From Trogon surrucura (Eukaryota > Chordata > Aves > Trogoniformes > Trogonidae): a stretch of 64,000 bases of DNA. Below the pieces are notes generated by a model, which did no database searches, had not been told where the DNA came from, and saw nothing but the letters and a program-made list of their open reading frames with translations. Of this stretch, positions 37,395-57,496 are shown one piece after another; the first letter of the stretch is position 1, and each line of letters starts with the position of its first letter. The stretch is taken from positions 10,893,840 to 10,957,839 of the forward strand of contig CM036630.1 of the NCBI GenBank assembly GCA_020746105.1. Reading direction: 5' to 3'. Made by a program: the position numbers and the translations under genes.

Positions 37395-40300
37395 ATGAGC
37401 TCGCGGCAACCGGACGCTCCCGGTAAGGCAGCCCCCCCCGCCCCCGCGCTCCCCACCGGCGCGGTCAGGCCGCGGCGGCGCTGAGCGCTGCCCTCTCCGC
37501 CCGCAGCGCTGGAGCAGGGCGGCGGGGCCCGCCCGGGCAAGATGTCGCTGCCGGTCGGCGTGCCGCGCCGGGCCTTCAGCTACGACGACGCCCTGGAGGA
37601 CACGGCGCCCATGACGCCGCCGCCCGCCGACCTGTGCGCCAACATGCTCTGGAAGCAGCCGGTCATCCCCGAGCGCAAGTACCAGGAGCTCTCGAAGGTA
37701 CGGCCCGGCCGGTCGCCGCCGGGGCCCGACAGCCCTCCCGCTCGGCCGCGGCCCTCCCCAGCCTCCCGTCCTGCGCCCGCGGTACCCGCCAGGAGCCGTC
37801 GGGAGGTGCCTGGGACAGAGCCCGGCTGTGCTGCCCGGGCCGGGTGTGCGAAGCAGGGCTGCGGTGGGTGTCAGCTGGCAGTCTGGTGGCTTGTGGGGGG
37901 TGTTTGTGAGTGAAAAAAAAAGCTGTAAGTTGTGACCAGGTGCCCTTAGAGCAGAGCAAAAGGTTAGATTGAGGTTGGATGTGAATTTTTTCAGGATGGG
38001 GGTGGTGAGGCACTGGAACAGGTTGCCCAGAGAAGCTGTGGGTGTCCCGTCCCTGGAAGTGTCCAAAATTAGGTGGGATAAGGCTCAGAGCACCTCGACC
38101 TAGTGAAAGGTGTCCCTGTCTGCAGCACGAGGGCTGGACTAGATGGTCTTGGCAGGTCCCTTCCAACCTGGTGAAATTACTGTGGGGATGCTTTCAGTGG
38201 AGGATGAGCTCTTTTAAATTTAGAGGCTGTTTTTGAAGTTGGAAGTGAGATTAAATGTTGTTGAGCAGAAGTAAATAACTCTTCATCCCTTTGAGTTTAA
38301 CATCTACTTTTCACTTAATTTTGCTTTAAAAACCTTTGTTGTGGAAGAAAATAAAAAGTAGTGGTTTGGCACAAAAAGCAACCTGTCCAGTCAGAGGACC
38401 CCAGCTCCTGTGTTAGAAGCGGGAAGTCTGTGTTTCACAGAATTTCTTGTTTTCTAGTGTTTGTTGTCTGGCCCTTTGTTGCTAGGGTCTTGTGATCAGC
38501 AGCAGAGCTATGGCCATGAGGTACACTGCATGAGAAACTGATATAAGTAGTGAGGAGGGGAAAACAAGATGTAAGCATCAGCCTCTAATCTATGAGACTG
38601 CCACTTGTAAATAGTTTGAGCTGTCTGTGGAAGGGTGCTCTTGTCCAATTGACCTTGAAGTCCAATTTGCAGTTAGCGAGTGGAGATAGGGTTTGTTTTG
38701 TTTTTCCTGTTGACCTTTTTTGTACTTGGAATAACAGCTTGCTGGCTCTGAGTCTGGTAGGTTTTCAGATGTTGGATATAAGTTGCTTGTTAGCTGTTAA
38801 GGATGCTAAGGCTCAAGCTCTAGCCATTCCTGGGCTGTGGTGAGAACAGCATATGGGTTTCTGACATGGGATGAAGGTTAACTCCTGGGGCATCTCAGCC
38901 TTCTGTCTTATTTGAGTAGTTATCATCTGGCAAGATGCTGAGAACTTTTTCACGCTGTGTGCTGCTTCACCCCACAGATTGAGGAAGGGGATGCTAACGT
39001 GAATGCACCCGTCATAACTCCTTCATCGTCCACCGAAAGTGTGAACAAGGTGCCTGTGGTGAAGGCCAAGGCCACTCATATCATCATGAACTCTCTTATT
39101 ACAAGTAAGAACTCTCATCTCTAACGCGGTGACTGATGGGGTGTGGGCACACGACTGGCTTGGTAGTGTTCAAAGTAACTACCAGAGTTCCTGGACAGAT
39201 TGTAGGGTCAGACTGACGCTGCTCTTGAGCAGTCTGTGGTGTTTATTGGAGGCTACTTCTATAAGGAAGCAAGGAACAAGGGAATGGGCCACACTTACTG
39301 GCTCTGTGTGTTTCCAGGTGCTGGAGGTGGGTGATGAGGGAGGTGTGTGGGTATGTTACCTGCTGACAGGACACTGTGGTCCACACAGCCTTGTTGCTGG
39401 AGTGCAGAGGTGTTTGCTGCTGTTACTCTGTTTGCTCATTAACTTGCTATTTCTGAGTGACAGGTAAAGCTCTAAAATTAGCCAAAGTGGTGTGGAAGGC
39501 TGTCACACTGTGCTAATGGAGCTCTTGCTGGTGTTTATTTTAGTTAATAGCAGCAGCTGTCTTGCCTAACAGTAACACTTTAAAAAAAACAAACCTCGTA
39601 AATCATGATGCTTTAAAATCAAATTGGGTCAGTTATGTTTGTGGAGATGTGCCCATTCGCAAAAAGAGGAATTATTCATGTGTTAATCTGTCCCTGCTGC
39701 TCCTTCTTTTAGCAGCTGGGATCTAAGCTTCATCTTTTTCTCCAAGTGGTGCTTCCGATGACTTCTAGATTTTTCAGACCAGCACTTTGGAACAGCTATA
39801 CATTTGTGCTTGGCTCAAAAATAACTGACACATCAGAAAATATTATTTAGGAATATGGACTTTCTTTTGGAAAGCAGCTCCTGTTCTAGTCTAATAACAA
39901 AGTGCTCATTAATTAAAACCATGATGGCCTGAAAATGTTCATGTGCAGTAAGAAGCTAGGAGCCCCAACCTGCAGCTCTCAGGAATAACAGTAACAAGTT
40001 GGAAATAAAGACAAAGGTCCTCTAGGTTTCTCATGTATACCCTGTGCTATCCCTGCAAATAAGTTTAGCATTAACATGCAAAGTGTTACTTATTTAAAAT
40101 AAGATGTTGGGCTTTTCCTGTAGTCTTGTGCTCTAATTCCTTTTGACTTTTTTTCTGAGCCTCAGTAAGGAGTGAACATTTTGTGCTGGTAGTTGTGTGT
40201 GGGGGGAAGTGCTTGTTTTTCAGAACTGAAGTTGATATCAGCATTTTAGATGCTGGCTCTGTGTTTGGCTGACATTGCTTATTTTACTGAGTCACTGGCA

Positions 40301-43300
40301 GTCTTCACCACCTGTTCTGCGAGGCTGTGATGGTCAGGTGAGCTAGTGTGGGCAGCCTTTCAGAAAACTTTTTTTTTTGTTGGCCAGAAAAACTTCCTTG
40401 GATCTGGAGGGCCACTTAAAATGTCCAGCATATTGGGGTCTTCTAGATTCAGGAAGTTGTAATTAGGTGTGACATAGTTTCTTGGGTATATTAATTACAG
40501 GTGTTGTATTTGTAATATGTCTGGTTATTTGGGACAAATCACTGTTCATCGGACTTAGCCCTATGACTCAGGATAGTTTTCAAGTCAGAATATTTCATTT
40601 AACTTCATCGTGATGCCTCTGTCAACTCATCATGACACGTAGGTATGAATGATGAAAAATGGGTCTTATATTAAGTTGCTTAAGTTGCCTTTGTTTGGAA
40701 GAACTGCATGTGGTGGCACTTCTGTGTGAATATGTGCTCTTGTCTGTTCCAGAGCAGACTCAGGAGAGCATTCAGCGCTTTGAGCAGCAGGCAGGGCTGA
40801 GAGATGCCGGCTACACTCCACACAAAGGCCTCACTACTGAAGAGACCAAGTACCACCGGGTGGCTGAGGCCGTCCACGTAAGGCTTGTTTTGCATTGGCT
40901 TTCTCTGTGTAGGTTGTGTGCTAGCTTATGTCTGCTGACATAACTTCTGGAGCGTGTTGCTGCGACTCTCCTTAAAACTGCTTCCTCTGAAGGCTTTTAG
41001 CTTGTTGCGTAGAAAGGTTATCAGCTTATATTTTAAAATTAGTGTTAGCCTTTAGTTTTGAAACCAACTTTTTTTGTGAGGTCTGTCATATTCCGTGGTC
41101 ATGTCAGACTATTACAATTGTCTCTCCCAAGTGCTGACATCCTTACACAGAATCTATTTTTTTGCTCTACCTTTGCTTGGTGCCCTGCGGTTGGCTGTTG
41201 TAACTTTGTCCCAAGACAACTTGTAAACTGTGCATTTTTGATGTGGAAGTTAGCAGAGGAAATTGGGTTTGCCTCTTGCTGGAAAGACAACATGTGAATC
41301 AACACACTTCTGATGAGCTCAGTTGCCCACAGTAATCTTGTAGTTGGAGTTTAATAGTGAACTCTCTAAGTGGACACCCACAAGGTCAAAGTTTCAATAA
41401 CAGTGCTGGTGAATTGCATTAGTGTGGCATGGATAGCCACAGGAAACATTCTGAGAAGGTGCCTGCGTAGCTGGTGTTTGAACTATAACTGCCCTTCAAG
41501 TGACTTCTTCAAAGTTCAGTTTGTGCTGGCTTGTAATAACCCGGTTCACATAAACCCCAGTTCCTGTTTATTTTATGTCCAGGCGTACTCTTCAAATGCA
41601 GTTCATCAGTGTCCTAGAGCAGCGTTTCGATCCTGTTGTATGTGGATATCTTCTCGGCGGCTGCTGCTCTTAGACCTTGTACTTTCTTGTATGAAGTCTG
41701 GTCTTGCCTTCTCTAGAGACCTTGTGGGACCGATAGCTCTGCTCTGAGAAGTGCTGGAGACAAATGGTTGCTGTCGTGTTTAGACTTGTTATCCAGGTAG
41801 CTCAAGTGATGTGTCAACTGCCTCTGCTGCACCGGCAACCTTTGTGTGAATGCTGGTATGGAAGCAGTGTGTTACTGCTGGGTAGTGACTCCAAACAGCA
41901 GAGTGACCTGTAGGTGTTTCACTTACTCTGGCTTGATGGATGTGGCTTGAGCATAGTGGACTTGCAAAATGCTTGTCTGATGTGGAAAGAAGCTTAAAGA
42001 GCGTATACAAGTACTGTAATACTGGATTTAGCTTTAGGCCAAATGACACTTAAATCCTTTATCATGTGTGATAGAAACAATTGTCCAGTTTTGATCATAA
42101 ATCTGGCTGTTCCTTACGTCTTGTATTTAAGCTTTGTTACTTCTGTTTCTCTTGCCTCTCCTAACAGAAGCTAAAAATGCAGAGTGGAGAGATGACAAAA
42201 GATGACAAACAGACTTCTTCTGCTCACTCCACTCCAAGCAGCACTCCCCACTCCTCTCCCAAGCATAAAACCAGGTACTTTGTTCTGGCACATCATTGCC
42301 TCCTTTGGTTTCCTACAGGCTGCTGAGGTGAGAGCTGCTATGAGTAACCTTACCCAGTGAGGAACAGTGTAAGGGGTGAAATTCAGAGCCTGCTGTGGAT
42401 TTATGTTGCTGAGATCCAAATGTTGAAAGCTTGTAGGATTTGGGCTTACATATCTTCATCCTGGGTGGTAACAAACCTTTTAAGATTGTTAAAATTGCTG
42501 TGATAGCTACATGTAAAGCTCCTGGCACAGAGGGACCACTTGAAGTATTTATTCTTGTGTTTTACACATTTTAATAATTTTTCCCTAGGGGTTGGTTTAG
42601 TCAGGGATCCTCTACTTCTATCACTGGCCCAGACTTTGCCATGGAAGCTGGTGGGGACAAATTGCCATCTGAAAGATGGAGCTTTTTTGGACCCAAAGCC
42701 ATCCAGAAATCCACCAATGATCAAGGTATGTCCTCAAAAATCTTCCGCCCTGCTAGAACTATGGGAGTACTGTCACACAACAAAACTTGGTAGTTATTTC
42801 TGGAGCCTTCTCCTGCTTGCCTTGTTACTTTCTTGCACCACCTTGTGAACATGTGCTATTCATGTAATTTCTGTGCCTAAATACGAAGTAGTTGAATAAA
42901 ACCTATGCCAAGGATCTGAAAGTGCTGAGCTGCAGTGGAAGGGCAAGGTGTGAAGACAACAGCTTTTTGCTCTGCTGTCTGGTGGAACCAGAACTGGAAG
43001 TGCCAGCCACTATGTGTGGAGTAGGCTTTAGATGATGTGAGGCTGCTGGGTATTACGTTGGCTTTCTGCAGTGTCGAGCATCAGTGACACTGCTCAGTCC
43101 TGGCAGCAGTGGAAAAAAAGACTTGGCTGATTTTCCTAGCTCTTACTTGCTGAGATTTTTCTTTTTCTTTATCAGCAGGGTTTACCATCCAATCCTATAA
43201 GGGTGCCCAGAAACCATCCCCAATGGAGTTGATGCGTGCTCAGGCTACTAGGATGCCAGAGGATCCTGTCACCTTCAAGCCACCCAGAATGGACATTCCA

Positions 43301-43384
43301 GTCACAGAAGGGAGGAAACAATCTCCACGTTCCCATAACATCAAACCTCGGGATCTGAACGTGCTCACTCCCACTGGGTTCTAG
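37395..43384 (+). CDS. KIAA1191: KIAA1191 (p33MONOX)
   Basis: Seven coding exons: 37395-37422, 37507-37697, 38978-39104, 40753-40877, 42168-42274, 42589-42725 and 43176-43384. They sum to 924 nt, 307 aa (306 if the alternative acceptor at 43179 is used); human has 305. Conserved blocks are RRAFSYDDALED and APMTPPP near the N-terminus, VIPERKYQ, VKAKATHIIMNSLIT, GLRDAGYTPHKGLTTEETKY, a Ser/Thr/Pro-rich low-complexity part, SERWSFFGPK, and the C-terminus PRDLNVLTPTGF. The family is vertebrate-specific and named a putative monooxygenase in the literature. I see no complete Rossmann-type dinucleotide-binding domain, so I keep the function open. Intron 2 holds a CR1 fragment. The start is MSSRQPDAP just downstream of a TATA-like box. 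Confidence 0.96.
37960..38190 (+). mobile_element. CR1 LINE 3' fragment
   Basis: The sequence contains the typical avian CR1 tail: a 'gaggcactggaacaggttgcc' type start, then cccagagaagctgtggg, ccctggaagtgtcc, and 'ggctggactagatggtctt' leading to ggtcccttccaacctg. It is in sense orientation in KIAA1191 intron 2, truncated at its 5' side and diverged. Confidence 0.9.
39105..40752 (+). other. KIAA1191: KIAA1191 intron 3
   Basis: A 1.6-kb moderately AT-rich intron. I see no repeat, RNA gene or conserved frame. An AATGATGAAA resembling a box C near 40647 has no matching box D at snoRNA distance. Confidence 0.6.
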
Positions 43385-44962
43385 GAAGAAGAATTGTTCT
43401 GGTGTCTTTAGTGGGCTCCAAGGTTTCATAGGCTCTGCTTCTCTGGCCCACTGTGCTGCAGTCAAGTAGGAAAGTCTCCCTTCCAGCTCTTCATCTCAGA
43501 AAAGGAAACAGTTGTGACTGTTCTCCTAAAGCCAGTCTTGAAAGAACTCCTGCACTAGTACTAAACCAATGTAAACTATCCTGACTGCTGCACTGCACCA
43601 GTTTGGTCTGCTAGGCTGCACTTGATGTGCTTCCCAGTACCCTACACCTCAGTAAAACCTTGAACCATGTGTTGTGGAACAGGATGCATGTGGTGTGCAA
43701 GCAGGCTGGCTTCTCTACCTGTAGTCTGATTGTCTTGTCCTGCTCAGTGCTGAAGTACCCTCAAGAGGATTGTGGTTCTGTCTGACAAAGAATGCCAGCA
43801 GAAAATGGTGAAAAGCAAGGACTGAAAACTGGACCATTAACTGCCAGAAGGAAGTTGCTCTAGGAATGTAGTGCGTTGGTTTTAAATGTGGCACTCCCTT
43901 GCTATCCAGTGTGACCTTAGTTCAATATCTAGTACTTCTTTGCTCTTGGAATTTTCTTAAAGGAGAAGTGGAGCAGTGACCGTTCTAGGATGCTGTTATT
44001 AGTAAGGCAGGGAGCAGAATCTAATGGGACATGGCAGTAATGAGGAAGAATTGATTCTCGTCCAACTCTTCAGGCTTTTTCCAGAAAGGTGGAAATGACC
44101 AGAGCTGGTGTGGCTTGAACCAAGTAATCTTCTTTCTGCAAAACAACCCTGTCCTGCCTTCTGGACAACAAGACTTCCAGATCTTTTGGCACTCTGGGTG
44201 CTGCTTAATTTGTTTTTTTGTTTTTGTTTTCTAGCATCTTGTATGAATCGTGTAGAAGTGTACTAGACACCAGGGGCACTTCTCAAATGAGGTCTTTTGT
44301 TTCATTGGCATTAGATGGCATTTTGCAGGGCTGGGGGGCAGATTAAGTCTAAGTGTTCCTGCCTGCTGTGATACAGCTGTAGGTAATTTTTTGACCAGTT
44401 ACTGGAAACAGCTAATGCTTGCTTCCATGAAAAAGTGAAAGGAGATTCTGGCTACTATCTAATCCTTATGCATTATAAGCAGTGTTGCTCTCTAATCACC
44501 TGTCCCGTGACAAACAGGTCTCCTCTCTCTTGATGGTGTTGCAGAGTTCCCTCAGCCAGCAGCAGGCTTTCTGTAGTGATGAGGTGGCACCAGCAGCCTC
44601 ACATCTGGTACTGGAAGCTTCTCTTTTGCCAGGACATTATACAGAGGTTACTTAACAGCTGGTGACTGTTGATCTTGGGTTTCTGCCTTCTTAAACCAAA
44701 CATTCCTCCCAGAGGGTGAGGCAGGGTTGGCTCACTTGGCTAGCTGCTGTCCCCTCTGAAGCAGCGTGTTTTGTGACTCTGCATCATCTCAGGCTTCAAC
44801 AGCACTTCCAATGATGTGTTGTGTCAAGAGTCTCCCACCCAACCAAGCAGTTTTCACTGTCATCGCTCATTTGCACCTTGGCAATCAGTCTCTCATTTGA
44901 CATTAATTTATTTGTTGTCCGTATTCATGTCTCTAATGTGTATGATTTGTTTGTTACAAGAA

Positions 44963-44968
44963 AATAAA
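44963..44968 (+). terminator. KIAA1191: KIAA1191 poly(A) signal
   Basis: AATAAA in AAGAAAATAAAATCC, followed by GT-rich sequence, giving a 3' UTR of about 1.6 kb (43385 to about 44985). Confidence 0.85.
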
Positions 44969-44989
44969 ATCCTTGTCACTGGAGGTCCT

Positions 44990-46230
44990 TGGTGTGTGGT
45001 AGCACTGGTGAAGCATCTGTGGAAGAAGTGGTCTGTCCAGTGAGTGTGGGTTCAAGGTTCTGTCTAGTGGGGCTCTGGCAACACTTGCACGAGGCTACAG
45101 TGTTTGCTCTGCAAAACTCCCTTATGACAGGGAGATGAGGTTTAAAGCCAGACTTGATCCTATCTTAGGGCTTGTGCAGATGCCAGTAAAAATGAAATCT
45201 TTGTTTTTTCTTGAGTTACTCAAATGGTGACTCTTCATGTTTCTGAGATTGCTTGTCTTGTGGCTTGTGTGTTTGCAGCCTGTGCTGTGGAGATGGGCAC
45301 AGCTGTGGGAGCCAGGCTGGTATTTGGTTAGAGGCACCCACCCTGCAGTGCTGTGGCCATCTCTGCTTTGCATTCCTCTGAATGGTGCTGGTTTGAGTGC
45401 TGTTGTAGCGTTTGTAGCTGCCAAAGTACAGCTGATGGAGCACGCAGTTCTGGGGACATCTGAGCTGAATGAAAGTGTTTGCTTTGCTCCTGGAGTCTCA
45501 GCAGAACTAAAAGTGGTGAAATAGGTCCTGAAGCACCCAAGTACTCCAGTACAGGCTGCCACTGCAGGTCTTGGTTACACAGGTGAATCTCAGAGTTTTC
45601 TTTGGAAGGGCTGGAGTTAAAGTGTGGGCTCATGGTGTGATATGCTACTTTTTAGCATATTTTTTTTACTCCAAGATAATTTTAGGCAATATGACCAACA
45701 TTTCAGAAAATAACATCCATAGTTATGGACCTCTTTCTGGAATGTGGTTTCATTTCTAGTCCAATGATGGAGGTCTAATCCAGATAAAAGGACCTAACTG
45801 GAAAATATACTCGAATCAGCACAGAATCATTGAACTGTTTAGGTTGGAAAAGACACTTAAGAAGATAGAGTCCAACTCTTAACCTAGCACTGCCAGGTCC
45901 ACCACTAAACACCATGCAGGAAGAGCAGCTTCCTAGAGCAGGGAGCACGTGGAGTTTGCACTGTCGGGAATGGTTCTGGACACTACTCCCAAAACAGGCT
46001 TCTTCACTTTTCCCTGGATAGCTTATCCCTGGGTTAGAGGGGCAATGTTGTGCAGGTGAGTGGTTTGTTCTACATCTGGCAATCGGGATGTCACTTCCTA
46101 AAGAACAAGGAGCAATCCTTGGAGCCCCAGGGCTGTGTTAGTCTAATGCTATCTCAGTGTACAGGTGATGGAGCTCTCCACTTCCTTTGAGTAAGGCTGG
46201 CACCATGATGAGAGTTCCAGCAAATATGAA
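44990..46230. other. KIAA1191-SIMC1 convergent stretch
   Basis: Intergenic sequence between two 3' ends. It contains a diverged CR1 fragment at 45817-45915; otherwise nothing is recognised. Confidence 0.6.
45817..45915 (-). mobile_element. CR1 LINE 3' fragment (antisense)
   Basis: It starts with cacagaatcattgaactg, then 'tttaggttggaaaagac', then gagtccaactcttaacctagcactgcc in pieces typical of the reverse complement of the CR1 3' end. Homology fades after about 45915 but may continue diverged to near 46000. Confidence 0.85.
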
Positions 46231-46235
46231 AATAA

Positions 46236-46241
46236 TTTATT
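46236..46241 (-). terminator. SIMC1: SIMC1 poly(A) signal
   Basis: TTTATT on plus reads AATAAA on minus, 214 bases past the SIMC1 stop. Confidence 0.65.
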
Positions 46242-46454
46242 TTTTTTTTTAAAGTGTACGAAGTGCCTTGTAAAACTGTAGGATGAGGCAAGTTTGAAAG
46301 GAAATTTTGAGACCATATAAACCAGGCATTTTTCCACAAAAATGAATGAAGAAACCCACATGACGTGTGACATTTGAGACTGCAGCATGAGATGTGGGTT
46401 TTTGTAGAGGAAACACGGAGCTTACTGTGTCCCCTGCTGCAGTGGGTGTCTCCA

Positions 46455-54329
<7,875 letters not shown>

Positions 54330-54493
54330 CTTCGCGGCGGGCAGCGGCCCCGCCCCTCCCCTCTCGAGCCGGTGGCGGCCGCGCGCGGGCCGGGCCGGGC
54401 CCTGAGGGGGCGGGGGCGGAAGTTGCGTCAGGCGGCGGCGGGGCGGGGCCGGGGTGGCGGCGGCGGCCCCGGTGGCGGCGCGGAGCCGCCGCC
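54330..54493. promoter_or_regulatory. SIMC1|THOC3 bidirectional promoter
   Basis: Only 164 bp separate the two ATGs, in a dense CpG island with GGGCGG and GGGGCGGGGCC boxes and no TATA box. The 5' UTRs of both genes must therefore be very short or overlap. Confidence 0.75.
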
Positions 54494-57400
54494 ATGGCCG
54501 TGTCGCCTTACGTGCAGGCCATGCAGGAGCTGTTCCGCGCCAACACGCGGAGCCGCGAGTTCCCGGCGCACGGCGCGAAGGTGCACTCGGTGGCCTGGAG
54601 CTGCTGCGGCCGCCGCCTCGCCTCCGGCTCCTTCGACAAGACTGCCAGCGTCTTCCTGCTCGAGAAGGACCGGCTGGTGAGCTCCGCGCCGCGCCGGACG
54701 GGTGGGGGCCGCGGTTCGGTACCCGGGGGGCACCTGGAGCGGCCACTCGAGCCGGTGCCGGGGCCCCCGGGAGCCCGCGGGCCTGGAGTGGCGATTCAGG
54801 CCGGTTAGCGGGGACCCCCCGGGACAGGTAGCTCGAACCGGGAGTGGGCCCCCGTGATCGGTGTCAGGCCCGGAAGCGGGGACTTGGGTCTGTACCGGGC
54901 AGAGGAGTGTTGCCGAGACCCTCGCAGGACGGTGCCGGGGCTGGGGAGCCGGGCGGGAGCTGCTGCTAGCCCGGGGAGGTGGGGAGGGCTCCTCCGGCCC
55001 GGCGGGCCGTGGGTGGGGAGCGGGGCTCTGGGCTGAGCTCCCACCCCATCCGGTAACGGGCAGTGGACAGGGGTGCGGCGTACTGGGGTCCGGGGCAGGA
55101 GGGGAGGCAGAGCCAGCCTCGTCGTCCAGTCAGTGGCTGTCCTCTCCCACCAGGTGAAGGAGAACAACTATCGGGGCCATGGGGACAGCGTGGATCAGCT
55201 CTGCTGGCACCCCAGCAACCCTGACCTCTTTGTCACGGCATCCGGGGACAAGACCATCCGCATCTGGGACGTCCGCACCACCAAGTGCATCGCCACTGTC
55301 AATACCAAAGGTGGGTTCCTGCCTTCCCAAGAGGACTGTTGGGTGCTGGCAGGAGCTCGGCTGTGTAGGACCCATCTACAGTCACAGAGTGCTTTGGACG
55401 CTTCTTGTGGATATTGGGGATCGGGGCATCTTTGGTGACTGCTTTCGTCTTTGTGCTGCAGTCATCTGTGAAGGGCAGCAGTGAACATGAGAGTTGATTT
55501 ACTCTGATGTCAGGAGTGAGAAAATACTGAAACACAATGCTGGCTGTTAGAATGTCCTTATACTTGTGTCTGGAGTCTTTGGGCTGCAAGGCTGGAGACT
55601 GGGGAAAGGCATGCTTGCAGAGAGCTACAGTGGAAGTAAAAGTTTGCATCCCAAATACAATCTCTGTCCTTGGAAATGTCCAATTTTGAGTTGTCAAGGC
55701 TGGAAATGGCAATATAAGATGGCATAACTGCAACCTGCCTTGTTCTTACCTTCATTCGTAGGTATTTGTTGTTGCCTTCTGCTTTTTGTGAATCTCAAAG
55801 ATTCTTGGATTCGGAGAATCTCTGAGTTGACCTTGTTTGGTAGTTGCTGTGGTCCCATTTTGGCTGCAATGGGAAGGGGAGTGAGGTAGTTGTATTGGCT
55901 TGAAGCTGCAATTCTGTTAAGTTTGAATTTTCAAAAACTGTACATATTTGCTGAGTAGAGTCCACCTGTTAGACTGCAGACCTGTCAACCTTTCCCATTT
56001 GGGAGTGGTTTGGAGTTAGTTTAGTGGATTGTGGCCTTGGATCAGCAATAAAAGCTGCCTGTCTGCTTAACCTGCTGCGGAGTGTTGGGTGGAAATGGGA
56101 CCTGCTACCTCTCTGTCCCTCCAGGGGAGAATATCAACATCTGTTGGAGCCCTGACGGACAGACCATCGCAGTGGGCAACAAGGATGATGTGGTCACTTT
56201 CATTGATGCCAAGACGCATCGCTCCAAAGCTGAGGAACAGTTCAAGTTTGAAGTGAATGAGATCTCCTGGAACAACGATAACAACATGTTCTTCCTCACT
56301 AACGGGAACGGCTGCATCAACATCCTCAGGTGGGTGCCCGTGGCGGCGGGTGGGCAGGGCAGCTGGGCTGGCTGCAGCAGGTGTCAGTCCACAAGCCCCT
56401 TTGCTGCTTTTGGGGAGCCTGTCCCACACCCCAGCAATTCCCAGCCCTCTGGTTGGAATGAACTTGCTTGGAGCTGAGGTTGCCCCAGTTCTGGGCTGGG
56501 CTCCCTGAGAGTGACCCTGATGCTTTGCCTCGTTTGCTCAGGGTTTTCAAGGCCCCGCACTGGCTTGGTTTGCTCCCAGTCCCACCTGCCCTGGTTCTAG
56601 ATGAGCCCTACGCTCCTCTCACTGCTTCCTGCCTTCTCCCTTCACCTCCACAGCTACCCAGAGCTGAAACCCATTCAGTCCATCAACGCCCATCCTTCAA
56701 ACTGCATCTGCATCAAGTTCGATCCCATGGGGAAGTACTTTGCTACGGGTAGTGCCGACGCGTTAGTCAGCCTCTGGGATGTGGATGAGCTGGTGTGTGT
56801 GAGGTGCTTCTCAAGGTGGGTAGTGCTGCCCCGGTCTTTCCCCTCCCCGTGCTGGTGGTGGTGCAGGTGAAACTCACTCACTGTCTGCCTCACTCCCCTG
56901 CTACAGGCTTGACTGGCCTGTGCGAACACTGAGCTTTAGCCATGATGGCAAGATGTTGGCATCAGCGTCAGAAGATCACTTCATTGATATCGCAGAGGTG
57001 GAGACAGGTAATGGTTTTGGGGAACAACAAGGAGGGAATTGGACGGAGAATTGCTGGTGGAGCTGGGAGGGCATTGAAAGATCCGGTCTGCTAAGGAAGA
57101 GCTTGGCTGTGCAGAGCAAAGCGCCGTGAGGGGGAGCCTCTGCCTCATTTTTCTGCAGTAGATATGCTTGTCATGTCTGTGCCTTGTCACCAGGTCATTA
57201 AAAGGCACTGAAGCGTTGTTTGTTCCTCCTCTGCCCTGGTGAGAGAGAAGAAGCAGTTGCTTGGCTCTAGTGTGCCCAGAGGGCACAGAGGACCGAGGCT
57301 CTCTGGGCTGATGTGGACCCTTTTCCATGCAGGAGAGAAGCTCTGGGAGGTCCAGTGCGAGTCCCCCACCTTCACAGTGGCCTGGCACCCAAAGAGGCCG

Positions 57401-57496
57401 CTGCTGGCCTTCGCCTGTGATGACAAAGATGGCAAATACGACAGCAGCCGGGAGGCAGGCACCGTCAAGCTCTTCGGGCTCCCCAATGACTCCTAA
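54494..57496 (+). CDS. THOC3: THOC3, WD40 subunit of the THO/TREX mRNA export complex
   Basis: Six coding exons: 54494-54676, 55154-55310, 56125-56329, 56654-56815, 56907-57007 and 57333-57496. They give 972 nt, 323 aa. The frame is a WD40 propeller with clear repeat ends: SGSFDKTASVF, TASGDKTIRIWDV, GNKDDVVTF, GSADALVSLWDV and SASEDHFIDIA, ending KLFGLPNDS. THOC3 (TEX1) is a peripheral subunit of THO, coupling transcription and splicing to nuclear mRNA export. The N-terminus before the first blade is about 28 residues shorter than in human (351 aa); the Ala/Gly/Pro-rich mammalian extension is absent here. All introns are GT-AG. It shares a promoter with SIMC1. Confidence 0.98.

Noticed and set aside
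40640-40750. Box C-like AATGATGAAA in KIAA1191 intron 3 as a snoRNA
   Set aside because: No CTGA box D or terminal stem lies at a suitable distance.
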